Shown: one piece after another, positions 45,401 to 56,010 of the stretch | Numbering within the stretch: position 1 is the stretch's first letter | Layout: each line of letters opens with the position of its first letter | DNA from: Rheum nobile | Taxonomy: Eukaryota; Streptophyta; Magnoliopsida; Caryophyllales; Polygonaceae | Length of the DNA: 64,000 bases | Direction of reading: 5' to 3' | Assembly: GCA_027886185.1 (NCBI GenBank) | Contig: WOAB01000725.1 | Span: forward strand, 62,001 to 126,000 | Made by a program: the position numbers and the translations under genes | The notes under the pieces: generated by a model | Databases searched by the model: none | What the model saw: the letters and a program-made list of their open reading frames with translations, nothing else | What the model was told of the DNA's origin: nothing

Positions 45401-48335
45401 CACAATTATATACAATTACTACATATTAATCAATTAAAAAGTCCTCGTTTTTATATCGTTGTATAACTCTTATATCTTTACGTTAAATTTTCAACATAGT
45501 TCAATTTATATTTCTATTAAGCATGAAAAACAACCATCTATATATATTTAAAAGTTAGCATTCCAGGTCATTGAATGTTAACTTTTAAAGATAAATTAGT
45601 TTTTATTTTCATTTCGTGCCTTATTTATTTCGCACAAAATTTAAACAATTTCTCAAATCCAAAAAGTACTAAAGTGACAATTTCATATATTAACAATTAT
45701 ATTTAATCTATAATCGTCTATATAATATACAAAGTTTTTGATTCACAATTATATACAATTACTACATATTAATCAATTAAAAAGTCCTCATTTTCATATC
45801 GTTTTATAACTCATATATCTTCACGTTAAATTTTCAACATAGTTCAATTTATATTTTTTTAAGCATGAAAAACAACCATCTATATATATTTAAAAGTTAG
45901 CATTCTAGGTCATTGAATGCTAACTTTTAAAGATGAATTAGTTTTTATTTTCATTTCATGCCTTATTTATTTAGCACAAAATTTAAACAATTTCTCAAAT
46001 CCAAAAAGTACTAAAGTGACAATTTCATATATTAACAATTATATTTAATCTATAATCGTCTATATAATATACAAAGTTTTTGATTCACAATTATATACAA
46101 TTACTACATATTAATCAATTAAAAAGTACTCATTTTTATATCGTTGTATAACTCTTATATCTTCACGTTAATTTTTCAACATAGTTCAATTTATATTTCT
46201 ATTAAGCATGAAAAACAACCATCTATATATATATTTAAAAGTTAGCAGTCTAGGTCATTGAATGCTAACTTTTAAGGATGAATTAGTTTTTATTTTCATT
46301 TCATGCCTTATTTATTTAGCACAAAATTTAAACAATTTATCAAATCCAAAAAGTACTAAAGTGACAATTTCATATATTAACTATTATACTTAATCTATAA
46401 TCATCTATATAATATACAAAGTTTTTGATTCACAATTATATACAATTACTACATATTAATCAATTAAAAAATCCTCATTTTCATATCGTTGTATAAGTCT
46501 TATATCTTCACGTTAAATTTTCAACATAGTTCAATTTATAATTCTATTAAGCATGAAAAACAACCATCTATATATATTTAAAAGTTAGCATTCTAGGTCA
46601 TTGAATGCTAACTTTTAAAGATCAATTAGTTTTTATTTTCATTTCGTGCCTTATTTATTTAGCACAAAATTTAAACAATTTATCAAATCCAAAAAGTACT
46701 AAAGTGACAATTTCATATATTAACAATTATATTTAATCTATAATCGTCTATATAATAAACAAAGTTTTTGATTCACAATTATATAAAATTACTACATATT
46801 AATCAATTAAAAAGTCATCATTTTCATATCGTTGTATAACTCTTATATCTTCACGTTAAATTTTCAACATAGTTCAATTTATATTTCTATTAAGCATGAA
46901 AAAACAACCATCTATATATATTTAAAAGTTAGCATTCTAGGTCATTGAATGCTAACTTTTAAAGATGAATTAGTTTTTATTTTCATTTCATGCCTTGTTT
47001 ATTTAGCACAAAATTTAAACAATTTCTCAAATCCAAAAAGTACTAAAGTGACAATTTCATATATTAACAATTATATTTAATCTATAATCGTCTATATAAT
47101 ATACAAAGTTTTTGATTCACAATTATATACAATTACTATATATTAATCAATTAAAAAAGTCTTCATTTTCATATCGTTGTATAACTCTTATATATTCACG
47201 TTAAATTTTTAACATAGTTCAATTTATATTTCTATTAAGCATGAAAAACAACCATCTATATATATTTAAAAGTTAGCATTCTAGGTCATTGAATGCTAAC
47301 TTTTAAAGATGAATTAGTTTTTATTTTCATTTCATGCCTTATTTATTTAGCACAAAATTTAAACAATTTCTCAAATCCAAAAAGCACTAAAGTGACAATT
47401 TCATATATTAACAATTATATTTAATCTATAATCGTCTATATAATATACAAAGTTTTTGATTCACAATTATATACAATTACTACATATTAATCAATTAAAA
47501 AGTCTTCAATTTCATATCGTTGTATAACTCTTATATCTTCACGTTAAATTTTCAACATAGTTCAATTTATATTTCTATTAAGCATGAAAAACAACCATCT
47601 ATATATATTTAAAAGTTAGCATTCCAGGTCATTGAATGCTAACTTTTAAAGATAAATTAGTTTTTATTTTCATTTCGTGCCTTATTTATTTCGCACAAAA
47701 TTTAAACAATTTCTCAAATCCAAAAAGTACTAAAGTGACAATTTCATATATTAACAATTATATTTAATCTATAATCGTCTATATAATATACAAAGTTTTT
47801 GATTCACAATTATATACAATTACTACATATTAATCAATTAAAAAGTCCTCATTTTCATATCGTTTTATAACTCTTATATCTTCACGTTAAATTTTCAACA
47901 TAGTTCAATTTATATTTTTTTAGGCATGAAAAATAACCATCTATATATATTTAAAAGTTAGCATTCTAGGTTATTGAATGCTAACTTTTAAAGATGAATT
48001 AGTTTTTATTTTCATTTCATGCCTTATTTATTTAGCACAAAATTTAAACAATTTCTCAAATCCAAAAAGTACTAAAGTGACAATTTCATATATTAACAAT
48101 TATATTTAATCTATAATCATCTATATAATATACAAAGTTTTTGATTCACAATTATATACAATTACTACATATTAATCAATTAAAAAGTCCTCATTTTCAT
48201 ATCGTTGTATAACTCTTATATCTTCACGTTAAATTTTCAACATAGTTCAATTTATATTTCTATTAAGCATGAAAAACAACCATCTATATATATTTAAAAG
48301 TTAGCATTCTAGGTCATTGAATGCTAACTTTTAAA
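42451..48335. repeat. 343-bp satellite array, 17 units plus a partial
   Basis: Units start (ATCTATATAT) at 42451, 42794, 43137, 43480, 43823, 44164, 44507, 44850, 45193, 45536, 45878, 46221, 46566, 46910, 47254, 47597, 47939 and 48282 (partial, about 53 bp). Spacing is 341-345 bp. Each unit opens with an inverted repeat: stem TTTAAAAGTTAGCATTC, 9-nt loop TAGGTCATT, then the complementary arm. The rest is AT-rich without ORFs. Shared variants show higher-order blocks: units 1-2 resemble 3-4, and units 6-10 resemble 12-16 (for example AAACAAAG in units 7 and 13, TTTCGCAC in 10 and 16). The array begins and ends at the hairpin. Confidence 0.95.
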
Positions 48336-48590
48336 AACATAATCAAAGGCTTAAATAGGCCTAAATGTATAGTTTGCATGTAGGGTTAGTTTATCACCCT
48401 TAGTATATAATATGTATATAATATGTTAGATTTTCCGATCGGTTTTTACTATAGGGTTTATAAAACAATATAAAATACATAAGTATAATTATAGGCTACT
48501 TTGTAATCTAAGTAATATGTTTTTTTTTGTTTTTTTAATATACCATAGCATAATTACGTGTGTATATAAAAATGAGCACTATTTGTAAGT
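48336..48590. other. AT-rich sequence after the satellite
   Basis: No gene. Contains TATAGGCTACTTT (48490-48502), the inverted counterpart of 42281-42293. Confidence 0.5.
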
Positions 48591-48807
48591 AATTATTCCC
48601 TCCCCACCTGCAGATTGCTAGCTGTGGTTTGGCTGACTTGTTTGTTGAAGATGCTTGTGTTTGCAAATTCATTGCTTGTTCAGCGTGTTTCCATTTTGTT
48701 GCTCAACTATTCTGAACGCCTATCTCCCGATTAAGTCGGTGATTTTTGTACATGTTTTATACATGCAATATATTTACCTTTTCCAAAAAAAATTATTCCC
48801 TCCCCAC
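48591..48807. mobile_element. Short retroposed insert with poly(A) and 17-bp target duplication
   Basis: The 17-base word AATTATTCCCTCCCCAC occurs at 48591-48607 and 48791-48807. Between them lie 183 bases ending CCAAAAAA(A), an A tail. Long target duplication plus A tail is the mark of LINE-type retroposition. The insert could be a 5'-truncated LINE (one frame, ASCGLADLFVEDACVCK, recalls the end of a LINE RNase H) or a processed transcript; too short to decide. Confidence 0.75.
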
Positions 48808-49091
48808 ACACTCTTTTTTCAGTTAAATCTTGTCTCTACGTACGGACTACTCTTTAGGTTATGACTCATTTTTTAACCTAAATCTCAATTAGTGATAGTT
48901 ACTACATACTGTATACGTTATATTTTGCTCTCATTTACTCATATTTTAATATTATCCAATTACTACATATAACTCCCGTATTTAGTACACAATGAATGGT
49001 TGGAAACAAATTATAGTCAAGATGTCTAAACGGTTATATGTCAAAATGGATTCACTTTCCAAGTAACATTTTTCATCTATAAAAGGGCGAA

Positions 49092-49400
49092 AACTAGGGG
49101 TGTTCATCCGGCTCGGACCGGACCGGACCTATTCCGTCCGGTCCAGTTCCGGTCCGGTCCGGTCCTGGACCGGTTTAGACCGGATTTTATTTTAAAAAAA
49201 TAATAATTTAAATTCTTATTTAAAATCTATAAAAAATCTATAAAAAATATCTAAAAAATATATATACTCCTAACTTATTAAATTAAGAAAAATATCTATA
49301 AAAAAAATACATATAAATCTCCAAAAAAACATATAAATTAAAATAAAAAAATCAGTCCACCGGTTCGGACCGGTTTTTTCCCGGGTTTGGACCGGACCGG
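49092..49400. mobile_element. hAT-like terminus fragment with CCGGTCCG repeats
   Basis: It starts TAGGGGTGTTCATCCGG, a common tip of plant hAT-type short elements, followed by many CCGGTCCGGTCC words, an AT-rich middle, and an inverted CCGG-rich block near 49355-49400. No matching right tip (TGAACACCCCTA) is seen, so it is either truncated or misassigned. Confidence 0.35.
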
Positions 49401-49940
49401 AGAAGAACCACATCATCAATGAACAAGAACACTCATATAAATGACCAAGTATAGTCATGTAAATGAACAACACTTTTCACTTAAGCCAATCATTACCGAA
49501 TGAACAAGAACACTCATGCAAATGAACAAGTATAGTCATGTAAATGAATAAGTATATTCATGTAATTAAACAACACTTTCCACTTAATTAAGACGATCAT
49601 TACCGAATGAACAAGAACATTCATGCAAATGAACAACCACATCATTTATACTCATGCAAATGAATAAGTATATTCATGTAATTTAACAACCACATCATCA
49701 ATGAACAAGAACACTCATATAAATGAACAAGTATAATCATGCAAATGAATAAGTACACTTGTGTAATTGAACAACACTTTCTACTTAGCATATCATTTCC
49801 GAATGAACAAGAACACTCATGCAAATGAACAAGTAAAGTCATGTAAATGAACAAGTATACAAGATTAATAGAACAACATCTTCCACTTAAACTGAACATT
49901 ACCGAATGAACACCATGAACAAGTTTCAAAAATTGCCAGT
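49401..49940. repeat. Diverged AATGAACAAG minisatellite
   Basis: Irregular repeats of AATGAACAAGAACACTCATG, AAATGAACAAGTATAGTCAT and TTCCACTTAAG-type words, with larger units of about 120 bp marked by ATTACCGAATGAACAAG. Confidence 0.7.
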
Positions 49941-50429
49941 AAGCGAAGAGCCGCTCCAGGATAAGCATGGAAAGTACAAAAAGTGAAACTGGTAAAATAT
50001 GAGAAATTTATGGGATTTGGGCATGTAAATGGGCTTTTTTTTTAAAAAAAAATCCCGTTTTGATTGTGTGAAACAAACCCGTTCTACATATTTATATATT
50101 ATCTATGGTTTTTTCGCTTGTTCTCCTGAGATAAGGTAAAATTTGCGAAGTGCATTAAAATTTTACCTATTTCGCGCGGTATTTTTTAGTTTTGTATTTT
50201 TTTCGTCAAATGTCTATCTATTAATTTTTTAATTAAAAAATCCAAAAAAATAAAAAAAATGAGAAAAGTCTACTCTTTTATTTTTAAACCCCTCTAAAAA
50301 ATTGACCGCCGGTGAGATTCTGGCCGGCTCCCAAGCCTGCCTTCCGGCGACTTCCATGGCTGCCAATCAATTGGGAATTCCTATAATCCTCCACTTTGAT
50401 TCAGTATGCTATGCACTACAACAGCTTCC

Positions 50430-50785
50430 ATGGCTGCCAAACCTTCAATTCATTCTCTTTCCTCCTTCTTCTATTATCTCTTCTCCTACTTACACTCTCC
50501 CTCACCTCCTCCGATTTGGAGCTCTGAACATTCATTATCCGGGTCAACCACGATTCCAAGCCCTCTGTCTTCCCCACCCATACCCACTGGTACGAATTCA
50601 CCATCCAATCTCTCTCCCCCGGATCTCCCGAACCGGGTAATCGGGTCATCCACTCGTACGACACCGTTTTCCATGGCTTCTCCGCGCAGCTCTATAATTC
50701 CGAAGCTCGGCTTCTCCAATTGCAGCCCACGTCATCGGCCTCCTGCCTGAGAAAACACTGTCACTCCACACCACCCGCTCCCTTG
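50430..50785 (+). pseudogene. Captured subtilase (SBT1-type) signal peptide and prodomain fragment
   Basis: Starts at an ATG (MAAKPSIHSLS). After a frame change it shows a hydrophobic signal-like stretch (LLSLLLLTLSLTSS), then a TGA. The inhibitor I9 prodomain of plant subtilisin-like proteases follows: TFIIRVNHDSKPSVFPTHTH, WYEFTIQSL, IHSYDTVFHGFSAQL. After another one-base frame change come VIGLLPEK and LHTTRS, the conserved end of the prodomain just before the mature enzyme. The catalytic domain is absent. Subtilases are secreted serine proteases; this piece cannot be one. Three lesions show it is decayed. It has no intron in this part, as in SBT genes generally. Confidence 0.8.
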
Positions 50786-50787
50786 GG

Positions 50788-50916
50788 AGCTGGCGGGGAG
50801 CTCATTGGCGCTGCCTTCGCGGCGGCAACAGGAGCCGGCGTAGACGAAGCGGGAGCCTCGACGGGAGCGGTCGACTTCACCGGAGCCGCGGCGGGGGACT
50901 TCGACGCTTTTTCTCT
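50788..50916 (-). pseudogene. Captured arabinogalactan-protein-like fragment
   Basis: The minus strand from about 50916 reads in one frame KASKSPAAAPVKSTAPVE, then APASSTPAPVAAAK and MSSPPAPK. This is the Ala/Pro/Ser/Thr-rich composition with AP, SP and TP dipeptides typical of classical arabinogalactan proteins (cell-surface glycoproteins). It is strongly GC-rich against its AT-rich surroundings and abuts the subtilase piece head to head in reversed orientation at about 50785. No signal peptide or GPI signal is present, so only a middle piece was caught. Low complexity makes the assignment less certain than that of the subtilase piece. Confidence 0.6.
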
Positions 50917-51039
50917 TTTTTTTGGATTTTTTAATTAAAAAATTAACACATGAACATTAGGCGAAAAAAAAAAAAACTCTGATACCGTTCGAAATATGTA
51001 AAACATTTCTACATCTCATGAATTTTGCCTTACCTCAGG

Positions 51040-51852
51040 TACACCTGAGCAAACTCGGGCTGGCCCGTTCAATCCGATCCACCCGCCCGCATAAATGGAC
51101 GGGTATGGACATGCTCGTAAGCCCTAAAGGGTCAAAAATACCCGGCCCGAGTACCGGAAGGGATACTCGGGCCGAGTATGGATAAGAGATCTAGCCCCGT
51201 AGGACCGGTAAACCCGACCCGCATATAATATATAAATAATTATATAAAATTATATATACTATTAAATTAATTAAATTATTATTCCTCTTACAAAAATAAT
51301 GCATCAGACTACACAAACAGGGTGTAGTAGGAGGATGGGGTCTTGGAATACAAACCTGAGCATACAAAAAGAGAGAGATGATTGTTAAGAGCAACAGAGC
51401 AGCAATTAGTTAAGCGGTAGAATCAAGCAATTAGGAATCCAAACCCTTACAGGATTATTAACCAGAAATGGTAGGAACAAGGTGCATATCTACACAAACA
51501 AGGTGTAGCCGAAGGATGGGATAAGGGAATGATAATAGTCAACAGATGAGAAAGAAGGGAGATGAAGATGATGTATCAAGTCAAGAGGAAAAAGAATTGA
51601 AAAGTAGAAGTTAGAGAAATACAACAGCCAAAAGAATATTTTTTTTTATAAAAGATGAACAGTAAAATTCCTTCAAGGTAAGTTCCTAAACCGGGTCCCG
51701 TCGGGCTATCTGAGCCCGGGAATGCGGACGGGCTTGGACAGTTGTCCAAGCCCTAATCCCGGGCTCAGCCCGGCCCGAGTCCGGATAAACGGACAAAATT
51801 TTTAACTTAGGCCCGCACCGTATCTGGCCCGAGCCCGGAGATGCCCAGATCT
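51040..51852. mobile_element. hAT-like non-autonomous element in the MULE right arm
   Basis: A perfect 8-bp target duplication ACCTCAGG (51032-51039 and 51853-51860) flanks 813 bp. Ends are imperfect inverted repeats: left TACACCTGAGCAAACTCGGG, right (complement) AGATCTGGGCATCTCCGGG, continuing in CCCGGCC-rich subterminal blocks on both sides. No transposase. An 8-bp duplication is the hAT signature. With the insert removed the MULE right arm is continuous. Confidence 0.8.
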
Positions 51853-51881
51853 ACCTCAGGGGTAACAGGCGAAAAAATCGT

Positions 51882-52043
51882 ATTATCTATTATTAGTTAT
51901 TAGATGTAAAATTGGATGGTTGAAAATCCTCCCTACTATTTACCCTAACCCTATATATATATATATATATTAATTTCTCACCATTTTTAAATCTATATAT
52001 AAATATATATATATATATATTAATTTCTCACCATTTTTAAATC

Positions 52044-52074
<31 letters not shown>

Positions 52075-52170
52075 TAATTTCTCCCTAATATATATATATA
52101 TAAATCTATGTATAAATCTATATATATAAAGATATATATATATATATATAAATCTATATATATATATATT
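51882..52170. repeat. AT microsatellite and TTTCTCACCATT minisatellite
   Basis: Alternating (TA)n runs and three to four copies of TTAATTTCTCACCATTTTTA at spacings of about 60 bp lead into the 620-bp array. Confidence 0.8.
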
Positions 52171-54615
52171 AATTTCTCACCATTTTTAATCCACCAAAGC
52201 CTTTCTACTTCTAGGCTCATAGTGTTAAGGTGTTATTTTTTTGTTTTTTTGTTTTTAATTTATTATTATATTTAATAATCAACAAAATATAAATTAACAA
52301 AAAAATCTTAACAAAATTTGCACTAACAAATAAAAATCTTAACGTGTGTCCATTAATAAAATTTGTAAATTGTCAGAATATTTACTATTTTGAAATTGAC
52401 TTAGAAATAATTTGACAAATCTATTACAGCTATATAATGAAAACACCTTTGCTAAAAAAATTGTTTAACAAGGTTTTTGTTTATAGAATTTATTAAATTC
52501 AACATTTTGTTACTATTATATAGGAAACGTATCTCTACCATTTTTTTAGAGTATTTCTTTTCACATTCACATATATTTATTCTCACAAATGTTCATACAG
52601 CAACCTTTCTATTGATTTATTTAAAATTAGTTTGTTAAGATTTTATTATTTAAAGTTTCAATTTAAAAATAATTCGTTACGAATTTTAGATAGGGATATA
52701 CTCATTAAAATTTTTATATAATTAAAGATAAAAATACAATATCCTATATATCTATTATCACTTGATCCTAATCCTATATATATATATTAATTTCTCACCA
52801 TTTTTAATCCACCAAAGCCTTTCTACTTCTAGGCTCATAGTGTTAAGGTGTTATTTTTTTTTGTTTTTTTTCATTTTTAGATTATTATTATATTTAATAA
52901 TCAACAAAATATAAATTAACAAAAAAATCTTAACAAAATTTGCACTAACAAATACAAATCTTAACGTGTGTCCATTAATCAAATTTGTGAATTGTCAGTA
53001 TATTTACTATTTTGAAATTGACTTAGAAATAATTTGACAAATCTATTACGGCTATATAATGAAAACACCTTTGCTAAAAAATTGTTTAACAAGGTTTTTG
53101 TTTATAAAATTTATCAAATTCAACATTTTGTTACTATTATATAGGAAACATATCTCTACCATTTTTATGGAGTATTTCTTTTCACATTCACATATATTTA
53201 TTCTCACAGATGTTCATACAACAACCTTTCTATTGATTTATTTAAAATTAGTTTGTTAAGATTTTATTATTTAAAGTTTCAATTTACAAATAATTCGTTA
53301 CGAATTTTAGATAGGAATATACTCATGATAAATTTATTTAATTAAAGATAAATATACAATACCCTATATATCTATTATCACTTGATCCTAACCCTATATA
53401 TATATATATTAATTTCTCACCATTTTTAATCCACCAAAGCCTTTCTACTTCTAGGCTCATAGTGTTAAGGTGTTATTTTTTTGTTTTTTCATTTTTAATT
53501 TATTATTATATTTAATAATCAACAACATATAAATTAACAAAAAAATCTTAACAAAATTTGCACTAACAAATACAAATATTAACGTGTGTCCATTAATCAA
53601 ATTTGTAAACTGTCAGTATATTTACTATTTTGAAATTGACTTAGAAATAATTTGACAAATCTATTACGGCTATATAATGAAAACACCTGTGCTAAAAAAT
53701 ATTGTTTAACAAGGTGTTTGTTTATAAAATTTATCAAATTCAACATTTTGTTACTATTATATAGGAAACATATCTCTACCATTTTTTTAGAGTATTTATT
53801 TTCACTTTCACATATATTTATTCTCACAGATGTTCATACATCAACCTTTCTATTGATTTATTTAAAATTAGTTTGTTAAGATTTTATTATTTAAAATTTC
53901 AATTTAAAAATAATTCGTTATGAATTTTAGATAGGGATATACTCATGATAAATTTATATAATTAAAGATAAAAATACAATACCCTATATATCTATTATCA
54001 CTTGATCGGTTGATCCTAACCCTATATATATATACATATATATATTAATTTCTCACCATTTTTAATCCACCAAAGCTTTTCTACTTCTAGGCTCATAGTG
54101 TTAAGGTGTAATTTATTTGTTTATTTGTTTTTAATTTATTATTATATTTAATAATCAACAAAATATAAATTAACAAAAAAATCTTAACAAAATTTGCACT
54201 AACAAATACAAATCTTAACGTGTGTCCATTAATCAAATTTGTAAATTGTCAGAATATTTACTATTTTGAAATTGACTTAGAAATAATTTGACAAATATAT
54301 TACGGCTATATAATGAAAACACCTTTGCTAAAAAAATTGTTTAACAAGGTTTTTGTTTATAAAATTTATCAAATTCAACATATTGTTACTATTATATAGG
54401 AAACATATCTCTACCATTTTTTTAGAGTATTTCTTTTCACATTCACATATATGTATTCTCACAGATGTTCATATAACAACCTTTCTATTGATTTATTTAA
54501 AATTAGTTTGTTAAGATTTTATTATTTAAAGTTTCAATTTAAAAACAATTCGTTACGAATTTTAGATAGGGATATACTCATGATAAATTTATATAATTAA
54601 AGATAAAAATACAAT
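52171..54615. repeat. 620-bp tandem repeat, four units
   Basis: Units begin AATTTCTCACCATTTTTAAT at 52171, 52789, 53411 and 54047 (spacing 618-636, varying mainly in the (TA)n tract). They are very AT-rich with no ORF of interest. The fourth is cut at 54615 by the LTR. A further unit end lies at 59884-60020 on the other side. Confidence 0.95.
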
Positions 54616-56010
54616 TGAAATACCCCAAAGGTTATAGAAATGGTAATATGGTAAATAAATTTTTGGATCCCTTAAAATCAAAAAGGGGGAAAAGAAATCA
54701 GAAAAAGTGGTCAAACCTTACCTCCTTCAGCTGGTGTGCACCACGTGAGAGAGAGAGAGAGAGCTCCACTCCCGCCGCTCATCTGTTGGCTGCCTTTCCG
54801 TCGGTGAGGCTCGACCCCGGACCCCGCCGGTGAGGCTCGACCCGGACACCGCCAGTCGCCGTCCCTCCCCTTCCTTGTGGTTGAGTGAAGTCGCTGCTAC
54901 GTGGGTAGCTTGCTGCTGTGCGAACCCCATTGAAGGTCGGAGTTGCTGCTGTGCCGCCGCTGTTGCCATCTCCCTTCCCCGGAGCGAGCCGCATCCATTT
55001 GCTAAGCGAGCCGCGTCCATTTGCTGTGCGAGCCGCGACCAGCTGATGTGCGAGCCACTGTGACCTATGCTGCTGCTGCTGTGCGTTCCGGCAACGAGGA
55101 GCGAGTCCCGGCGGCGATAGATCGGTGGACGACGAGGTAATGGTGGGGGTTCTTCGATCTGATTTTTGGGGTTGAATTGGTTGGTAATTGTTGTTAATTT
55201 GGGCAGATTTGGTTTGATTGGATTGAATTAGGTTTTGGGCAAATTTGATTTGATTTCAGGGAGTTTGGGTTAATTTTGGTGTGGTTGCTGAGATTAATTA
55301 AGGTATAATTAGAGTTTGGAAATTGGGGGTTTGTTGAATTGGAAATTTTGAAGGTATGATTTTAGGGTGAATTTGGGGTTTTGTTCGTAGTGGATTTGTA
55401 TGAGTAATTAATGCCTGGGATTTGCTCGGATTGATTTCGCAGGTTCGTTCGAGTTGGATTTGAGCTTCTGAGGTCGTGGTTGTCGAGTTTGAGGCAAGAT
55501 AAATCTTGCTAACCCTTCGTATATTTTATAAATTACTTTTGCCCCTATATTGATTCAGTAATTGATTTAGCCTTGTCTGAGTAAATTAATTTGGATTATT
55601 AGTTGTGAAATTTCTTGGTTGAATATGTGTGTTTGTCGACACCTGTGTGTGTTGGCGGTTGTGTGTTGGATTGTGTGCATAATTATTGGTCGTGCATCGG
55701 ATACCAGTTGTGTGTTTTGTTATTGGTCTTGTGATGGGTGTTGATTGTTTGCTTGGTTGTTGGCAGATATTGGTTATGTGCTGGATTATTGGATGTAGAA
55801 TTACGTAGTTGAATATATGTGTGTGTGTTAGTATTTGTGATTGTTTGAAAGTGTGTGAATACGTGCGTGTGTGTGCGTGTGTCCGTACTTGTCTCGGGTT
55901 GTGTCTGATTAAATGTTGATGTGGTAGTCAATTGTGACTAAGTATGATTGATTGTTGATTGATTGAGTACGGGTGTGATGGTGGATTGTTGTTGGTTAAA
56001 TTGGATTAAT

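Larger units (their letters stand above)
50107..51881. mobile_element. Pack-MULE with two captured gene fragments
   Basis: The left arm from 50107 (GGTTTTTTCGCTTGTTCTCC) to about 50275 is inverted in the right arm. The right arm occupies about 50915-51039, then, beyond an inserted hAT-like element, 51853-51881. Shared words in order include TTTTTTCGC, CTGAGxTAAGGxAAAATT, TATTTCG, and TTAATTTTTTAATTAAAAAA next to TCC. ATTATCTAT occurs directly outside both ends (50098-50106 and 51882-51890), a 9-bp target duplication as for Mutator-like elements; the right tip has two extra bases. Between the arms lies GC-rich sequence from plant genes and no transposase. Such elements are moved by a transposase supplied elsewhere. 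Confidence 0.75.

Noticed and set aside
42451..48335. Regularly spaced repeats as a CRISPR-like array
   Set aside because: The whole 343-bp unit is repeated with no unique spacers, and the context is plant nuclear DNA.
50486..50938. Several long frames on both strands as separate genes
   Set aside because: Shadows of the captured subtilase and AGP-like pieces.
54727..55063. Overlapping frames on both strands near a GC-rich block
   Set aside because: GC-rich leader of the large LTR; frames on both strands are compositional.
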